In this document: positions 58,122 to 64,000 of the stretch, piece after piece
How the letters are laid out: every line of letters starts with the position of its first letter
How positions within the stretch are numbered: the first letter of the stretch is position 1
NCBI GenBank assembly: GCA_944990035.1
Contig: CALYLX010000140.1
Span: 186,001 to 250,000 of the forward strand
Origin: Clitopilus passeckerianus
Taxonomy: Eukaryota; Basidiomycota; Agaricomycetes; Agaricales; Entolomataceae
Length of the DNA stretch: 64,000 nucleotides
Direction: 5' to 3'
Position numbers and translations under genes: made by a program
Notes under the pieces: model-generated
What the model was told of the DNA's origin: nothing
Database searches by the model: none
Seen by the model: only the letters and a program-made list of their open reading frames with translations

Positions 58122-58830
58122 CGTGGTTGGGAGAAACTAGATGTTGCTGCGCCTTAAGCTGATTGAACGGGCCGTTGACATTGCTCGTTGTTAGGAACGA
58201 TGAGGACGGAGCGACGGCAAGAACTCGCCACAGGTTGGCGCTTTGATGCAAAATGATTGCCACACTGTCAGATAAGATAAGATTCAGAAGCAAGTCCCCA
58301 TGTCAGGGTCAGTTAAAAGGTTATTTTCCTACCACCACATTGGCATGACTGGTTGGCCAGACGGTAAAGAAATCATCCTCAAATTTTCACGTATGTCAGT
58401 TCGAGGGCTCGGGCGGAATCAGAAACGGGCTGAGGATCGAAGTTGAGGGTATCGTACATCGACGGCTGGACCTGTGGCCTCTATGTCGTTTTCCTGAAGC
58501 GGCGCCAGTTGTCCGATATGAAAAGGCCAGCTGCACCATTACCATCTCAGAGATGTCAATTTCATTGCCTTGAACCACCCACGACCCGCTTCTCATGGGA
58601 AGTAAGCGGCGTCTGTCGTTCTCAACGTTTGGCAGTTCTCGGTGTCGATCACTTCCTTGGCACGTTCGGGTTCTAAAAGTTCAACGGGGGAGGTTGTGCA
58701 AGGCTGCCCATATGACGACACACTCTTACACCTTCCCTCAAAACTTGACACCGTCGGCGCCACCGTTCAATCACCCTAATCCGTATAAAAATGGCTTAGA
58801 AGGCAGTTAACCTGAGATAATTCCTTCGCC
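58122..58830. other. Intergenic
   Basis: A divergent promoter region of about 700 bp with no supported gene. The stretch 58780-58790 (CCGTATAAAAATG) contains a TATAAAA string about 45 bp before the next start. Confidence 0.4.
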
Positions 58831-59851
58831 ATGCCGTTCGCTGGGCCCTTGTTGTTCCTGTTCCAAGTCTTCCTCCTTCTGAGTGTCAGAATTCCGAGTG
58901 TTCTGTCCGCACTATATTCGGGAGCTCTCCTGCCTCTATACATATATCCGGGAGCCAACTGCGAAGGGTGGTCTCCACTGGTTTGGGGATTCAATCCGTG
59001 AGCGTTCTGGTTTTTTCATAGAATTGAGGACTGATCTCTACATTTAGCCCGACTCTCCCCGTCCTTATCCAGCATTACATTGTCATAAATCCCTCGAACG
59101 GACCTGGATCTCCTGGGTCGCAGCCAGATGCGAACTATCAGAAGTGTATCGCCTACATTCGTACCCTGCAGCAGAATGGGATAGGCAGGGGTGGCGGAGA
59201 AGCTGTGATCTTGGGATACGTCTCGACCGTATCGGGGACAAGGAACTGTACCAATGTCCAGCAGGATATTGGCACGTATGTCGGATGGAACGATGCCTAT
59301 AAGCCTGATGGAATCTTCTTCGATGAGGTCGCGGCCACTCAGACCCACTTCCAGAAGTATCAAAGCTATTCAAACCAAGTACGAAGCCAGTTTAATGAAA
59401 GTTATGTCAGTCAGTTCTGGGCCAGAGGTTGTATCAATTTTAATGAGTCGGCTATGGACAGGTTATCCTCAACCCAGGAGCGGCACCCCAGGTGGATGAT
59501 TACTACAGTCTTGCCGACCAGCTTGTCACCTTCGAAGGTTCTTACGCTAATTTCCAGTAAGTCTTTTTCCTCCAAGTAGTTCTGACTTGGAAGCTCAATC
59601 TCTCCTTCAGCTCTGATGGGTCAGATCTACAAATCAGCCCAGAAACGCCGGTTGACAAACAGGCTGTCATTTTATACGATGCGAAGAATCTCGACTATCC
59701 ACAGTATCAGGACATCGTTTGGAGGCTAAGCGCTGTTATCAGAGTCAAGTCGAGCTTCGTCACCAACTATACGGCGGGGAATGCGTTCCAGCATTTTCCA
59801 GACCAATGGAACCGGTTCTTGTCCATCTTGGTTGCCTCACAGACAGCATAA
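58831..59851 (+). CDS. Spherulin-4-like secreted protein
   Basis: Exons from the ATG at 58831 to the stop at 59849-59851, with short introns near 59000, 59390-59465 and 59558-59610; the product is about 270 aa. A signal peptide (LLFLFQVFLLLSVRIPSVLS) precedes SGALLPLYIYPGANCEGWSP. Family blocks are IQHYIVINPSNGPG, YQKCIAYIRTLQQ, VILGYVSTVSGTR, VQQDIGTYVGW and DGIFFDEVAAT, then a C-terminal VIRVKSSFVTNYT strand. This is the spherulation-specific family 4 (PF12138). Some relatives are wall-polysaccharide hydrolases (GH135 Sph3, GH114 Ega3), and the GIFFDE acidic pair fits the catalytic position. The substrate here is not known. Confidence 0.85.
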
Positions 59852-61531
59852 GAGCTTTGAGACGCTCGAATATATTGTAATATTGATATGCCATCGTATT
59901 TTTTTCGTGCAGACTTGGTATACCCGATAATCAGAATGCGCCTTGGTGACCACATATTATCTTGACCTCAGAATTGTATCTCTGGTCCGATATGAACTAG
60001 GACATACGGACAGTATTCGGCGTTAATGTTGCGTCTGGAGAGCTTGAACGTGAGCATCCGAGTCATCAGGTTCAAGTTAATATTGTCAAAATATTACCCT
60101 CATGCAATACTCGCTTCGAGCCGTGCTACAGCTCTTCTCCCCTGGATTGTGTCTTCCTAGGCTTAACCGATCCAAAATGTCCGTCCCTGTGGGTTATACG
60201 TAGGTAATTCCTTGAGCAATGAATTAATGACGGCCTGGCAGTTGGCTCGCTACTGCAGTGTGTTAATAGCAGTGTGCACTTGGGGCGTCTTCAACGGAAA
60301 CCTTGCAGCGACTAACAGCAGCGATCATCACGCTGACACCTCCAGTCAGGTACTCTGGCTCATATTTTTTAGAGTAGTAAAAGCTCCATGACGTGAAAAA
60401 TCTAAGTAGAAAACTTTTTTGGGGTCGAGTCAGCTTGCCGCACGCTAACTGACTTGCCATTGCCACTTCAATGGTGCATCCCTCGATTTCTGGAAGCGAG
60501 ACCCAGCGACTGAGACTTCCCAAAGGGTCTTGCGGCAGCTTAAGCAGCTGGAAAGACCTCGCGGAATCGTATAGCTCGAATGTTGCTGCCGCCAGAGTAC
60601 CGGGAAACTGGATGTCCGGGATTGTCGGTATGGTAGAAATCACAAGGCTCGGAGACAGGCGATAGACCATCGACGGGGGGCGTTGCACTGGCATCAGAAC
60701 GATGAAGTCGAGAACCCAGTGGTTACAAGAGGAAGTCCATTATGGGCGAATTTAACGATGAATGGGCGGCGGGGCAGGGCGCTTTTGCTGCCAGAAACAC
60801 GATACACTTCAAGGTATTCAAGATCGGTTGCTCATGCTGAGTTGTGGCGATAAATGACAAGTTCAAGAGGAGCCGTGATTTCAGTACCGCCGGTCCTATT
60901 GTACGAACGAGATTGCTTTTTCATCGCTTTCCGGTGCAACTTGAAAGTTGGCCATGTAGGTGCCTGTCTACCTTGTGGGGAGCCCAATGTGCGATGGTCG
61001 AGGTTGCACGCTTGCGACTCTGTGCCCAACAGGTATCTAACTGTGCAGTGGTAGTTCGAAGGGTGAATACCTAAAGCCTTTTAAAGTTAGCTGCTGTTGC
61101 TCTCAGGCTAGCAGGCAGGGGACGCCTCACTCTGGATTTGTGTCGACTCTAATGTTTTTCAACGGTAGAGATTTCCACACGTATTCCAGTTTGCAGCCTA
61201 CAGGAACAAGAAAGCGCTTTGTCAGAAGCCACAAAGCCACGGTAAATACATTCTAACCAAGATAAGCGCTTTGAGATGTGTTATATCTGGCGATCTGGAT
61301 CACGATACTTGAAGGAAGGATATAACGCAACAATAACAGGTACACCTTTTTCGGTAAGGAGTGAACCTTCTTCAGGTATGCGACGACTGCCGGTGGGTAT
61401 ACCATCACACTGTAAATGTTTTAAGATTTTGAGGAGTCGAATATGGCACCGCCATAGACCAATCTGGTTCAAGCTAGGTAGCAATTCTAGACGGAACTGG
61501 CATCGACCTCCCACAATCAACTTAGCAGATG
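59852..61531. other. No resolved gene; possible C-terminal exons of the minus-strand family copy
   Basis: Minus-strand frames at 60263-60694 and 60832-61029 may be tail exons of the gene at 61532-62213, but I could not join them in one frame. They contain no motif. Elsewhere nothing is seen. Confidence 0.3.
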
Positions 61532-62213
61532 TTACATCGATGTTACAATGTGGGGACAGCACTCACCAGATCTCAGTTGGAACCAGTCGCCTCTCCGTAT
61601 ATGAAGCTTGGCATGGGGGCTTGGAACACGCACTGTAGTCTGTTCCGCATCTATGACATATAAAGTAACGATTGTGCGCTGAAAATCCGCTTGGAAAGGC
61701 TGCCACAAGATGGCCGTGGAGTCCGCTGAGAATTCGGGAAGGCGGAATGACTGAGCGATCAACCGGCACTTCTTAACGGTTTCTTCGTTGACCAAGCCAT
61801 CCTGCAGTAGCTGCGCGGCGAGTGCTGGATACCTTCCCGCGTTCGCTGTCTGGAGCAACGGTAACTGCCATGTTCGGTCTTTCCCGGGAAATAAGGCATC
61901 TTTTCCTTCCCGAAACCCTTTGATAGAGGCCTGCGATTTAATACGACAGCGAACTGTACTGGACATGAGAGGGAGGGCTGGGTCATGGTAAAAGTAGAGG
62001 AATCCATTTGTCCCATTGCGCCATCGTAGTAGTCTGCATGGCGGTCCCGGGTCACCTATAAAATTGGATATGCCTGTCCTCCTTCTCGTATTGCGCGAGG
62101 AGCCGGGAAGGACGCATAGCCAAGTGAGAGCATTTGCGCCCATGTATATACGACGCTTGGTGAGATCGATGTGGTCCTGGGGTCGGAGTTTGGTGGGGTC
62201 TAAGGTAGAAGTT
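61532..62213 (-). CDS. Hypothetical protein, Agaricomycete-type family, copy 1 (partial)
   Basis: The minus-strand open block encodes LDPTKLRPQDHIDLTKRR, then GTNGFLYFYHDPALPLMS, LLQTANAGRYPALAAQLL and DGLVNEETVKKCRL. The GFLYFYHDP and LLQDGLV motifs recur in uncharacterised Agaricomycete proteins. No enzymatic signature is visible. The 5' end is open and the frame just upstream has stops (FD-stop-LG), so the gene may be degenerate. A related copy lies 0.4 kb upstream. Confidence 0.45.
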
Positions 62214-62614
62214 TGTTGCCCGAGTCAATCAAAAAAGGGACCATTTTCTTCAAGGATGTTCGGATCCGTGCTCGCCTCGAGAACATCCTTAGCTAGGGGA
62301 TGTATCAACACCTTCAACCGCGATTGGTAAAATTTCACTCAGCAGAGAATCTTCCTCTGGCTGTTCCCGGATGAAACCCGGGACAGAACATTCAACAGGT
62401 GTTAACGTCTTGAGCACCCGTAAGTGGAAGGGACAGGGGGTGTCAAAACTGGGGGCTGCATCATTGATGCTTTCAATATGGACCAGGTATCGACTTAGTG
62501 GTCGTAAGTCGCGAGTACAAAATGTGAGAATACTAGCATACTTTTTAATGGGTGAATACGGGTTATCGGTGCCAGAAGAAAGGTGCAGAGTCTTGATCGT
62601 TCTTCATCAAGGAA

Positions 62615-63180
62615 TTAATGACGCCGACGACCCTTTGAAAGATCGATCTCGAATGGTGCCTCCCATGATGGCAAGACCCTAGTCGCTGAAGTGAAACTTC
62701 CGGTGGTGTTAAAACCGTCCGCAGCTTCCACTGCCACCGCCCACTTCACAAGCATATCCCAATCCACAAAATTATCCGCTTTCAAACGTCCGAGAACACC
62801 TCCCACACGGTTGGATTTGCCACTATGTTGCAAATTCCATAAACGCAGCAGAGAGTATGTCCATGGTAGGTTCAAGACTACGAGGTCATTGCCTGAGTCA
62901 AAACTCTCTTGGGTTGCTTCCTCAGCCAGACAAAATCGTAGACCTGAGATGTTTGGTCAATCGAAGGGATCCTTGAAGTAATAGAAAAATCCATTGGAAC
63001 TCTCAGGAAAGGGTTTTTGTGCTTGAAAGTCATAGGTTATTATCGAAGGCAAACCCCTCGTAGCTTTGTCCTCCCGGTCAAAGTGGACATAGTAACGACG
63101 GGGATGTTGAGAACTGAGGTCCGTGCAGTCTTCAGGAACAATATGATTTGCGTCCAGGTTTTTTTATTAATGGCTCGGTA
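62615..63180 (-). pseudogene. Hypothetical family, copy 2, with in-frame stop
   Basis: The minus strand reads RRYYVHFDREDKATRG, then SSNGFFYYFKDPFD, a TGA at 62959-62957, and continues in the same frame NISGLRFCLAEEATQES and NLPWTYSLLRLWNLQHSG, ending VGGVLGRLKADNFVDWDML. The blocks align with copy 1 (NGF(L/F)Y(F/Y), then a (P)W...LL segment and a (G)(L/R)L segment). The stop in the middle of the conserved block marks it as a probable pseudogene. Confidence 0.5.
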
Positions 63181-63651
63181 TGGTGGTGTCTGGCATTTTT
63201 ACGATGTAGGGACAAAAATGTCGCCTTGTCTATCAAAGGTAGATCTGTAGCCTTTTATAATGCGTTAAGGCATAAAGTCCCAGCCTCAAAAAGCAACACT
63301 CACCGTCGTTGTACCGTAGCGATGACGTGGGAACTTTGAAGCCGCCACCACTCCCACCAAAGGAGGCTTGTTCGAAGCTCCGGAGGTTCTGAGTAGAAGA
63401 GGGAACTGCCTCGTCCTGGTGGCAGCTCTAAGCATACGGTTACTGGATGAAGGTCATAGAGGAGAGTGTGAGCCGCGAGCGCGACCAACCGAGTTTGCAC
63501 AGCCACCAAAACATGCAAACTTTCCTTGGATCTCATGGCGTTGGAGGAAGATGGCCAGTTTCCTGAGGCTTGTGTAGAACTTAAAAGGATGAGGGGGGTG
63601 AGCATTTGCTGTCATTAATCGTCTATCCATTCATCTGAATATAATTCTCAG

Positions 63652-64000
63652 CACGAGAATGCTCCTGCTGCAGGTCACCGAAAGAAGCGTAGGAGACGGG
63701 ACTCCAACGGCCCTGCTCGACAGGGAGAAATTTTGGAAGAGGTTCAAGCAGAGCGCATCAGCCTCTGCGAGGATATTAGCAAGCACGCACGCGCTGGCTT
63801 TGGTGACCCCGGCGAACAAATCGCCCAGGTGGACGAACATGTGAGTAGCCCAGATTCCAATCAAGTCGTCAACACTCATGCATTCCAAAAGGACCTCAAG
63901 CTAAGGTCATTGTCTCCGTCGACCGCCTCGTCTCTCCTTGGCAATATCAGCAATGCCCAACCAGCTCCATCTGTGATTGGCGCCATCGTGGAACGTAGGC
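63652..64000 (+). CDS. Partial gene running off the window, unknown
   Basis: Exons 63652-63840 and 63892 to the edge join in phase. The protein is charged (GHRKKRRRRDSNGPARQGE then EEVQAERISLCEDISKHAR) and becomes Ser/Pro-rich. The basic run could be a nuclear localisation signal. No family is recognised and the 5' end was not found. Confidence 0.4.

Noticed and set aside
1..64000. tRNA or rRNA genes
   Set aside because: I scanned for GGTTCGAATCC-like TpsiC arms with matching acceptor stems and found no convincing candidate; a tRNA search program could still find one.

Overview
The window looks like nuclear DNA of an Agaricomycete (mushroom-forming basidiomycete). Genes are split by many short introns (about 46-80 nt, GT...AG). 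The window carries families that are abundant in or typical of this class: a Plavaka transposase, a Helitron helicase, DUF6532 and DUF6535 proteins, a two-module GH7-CBM1 cellulase and a spherulin-4-like protein. The wall-degrading enzymes (GH7 cellobiohydrolase, GH18 chitinase) suggest a saprotroph. The species is not identifiable from the sequence alone.

Layout. 0.36-3.2 kb: Smr-domain protein (+). 3.4-7.0 kb (-): a C2H2 zinc-finger gene and an unknown Agaricomycete-type gene that share an N-terminal module. About 8.1-26.8 kb: a mobile-element block. It holds a Rep/Pif1 Helitron helicase, a short accessory gene, a satellite array of about 148 bp units, a Plavaka transposase, a divergent small coiled-coil gene, a DUF6532 gene, the decayed tail of the accessory gene, and a textbook Helitron 3' end (GC hairpin then CTAG|T). 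29.1-30.8 kb: GH7 cellobiohydrolase with CBM1. 32.0-33.4 kb: a secreted, Kex2-type repeat precursor in which nearly every exon starts at a dibasic site. 34.9-37.8 kb: DUF6535 membrane protein. 37.9-39.4 kb (-): about 7-TM protein. 39.7-42.8 kb (-): a second, proline-rich Smr protein. 42.9-43.4 kb: DUF2015 protein. 46.0-48.2 kb: GH18 chitinase whose gene appears to contain three consecutive single-nucleotide exons. 48.5-49.3 kb (-): GNAT acetyltransferase. 50.1-51.9 kb: broken unknown gene. 52.2-54.3 kb (-): UDP-glycosyltransferase. 55.2-56.5 kb: short-chain dehydrogenase. 56.8-58.1 kb (-): mitochondrial-carrier-like protein. 58.8-59.9 kb: spherulin-4-like secreted protein. 60-63.6 kb (-): two degenerate copies of an unknown family. 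63.65 kb to the end: a partial gene.

The most notable points are the peptide precursor at 32-33.4 kb, the one-nucleotide exons in the chitinase, the nested and split Helitron with its nucleosome-length satellite, the shared N-terminal module of the two genes at 3.4-7 kb, and the two Smr paralogues sharing a SHPLxx(Y/F)IPAY-type module. Exon joins were deduced by eye from reading frame, splice signals and family resemblance. None has transcript support here.
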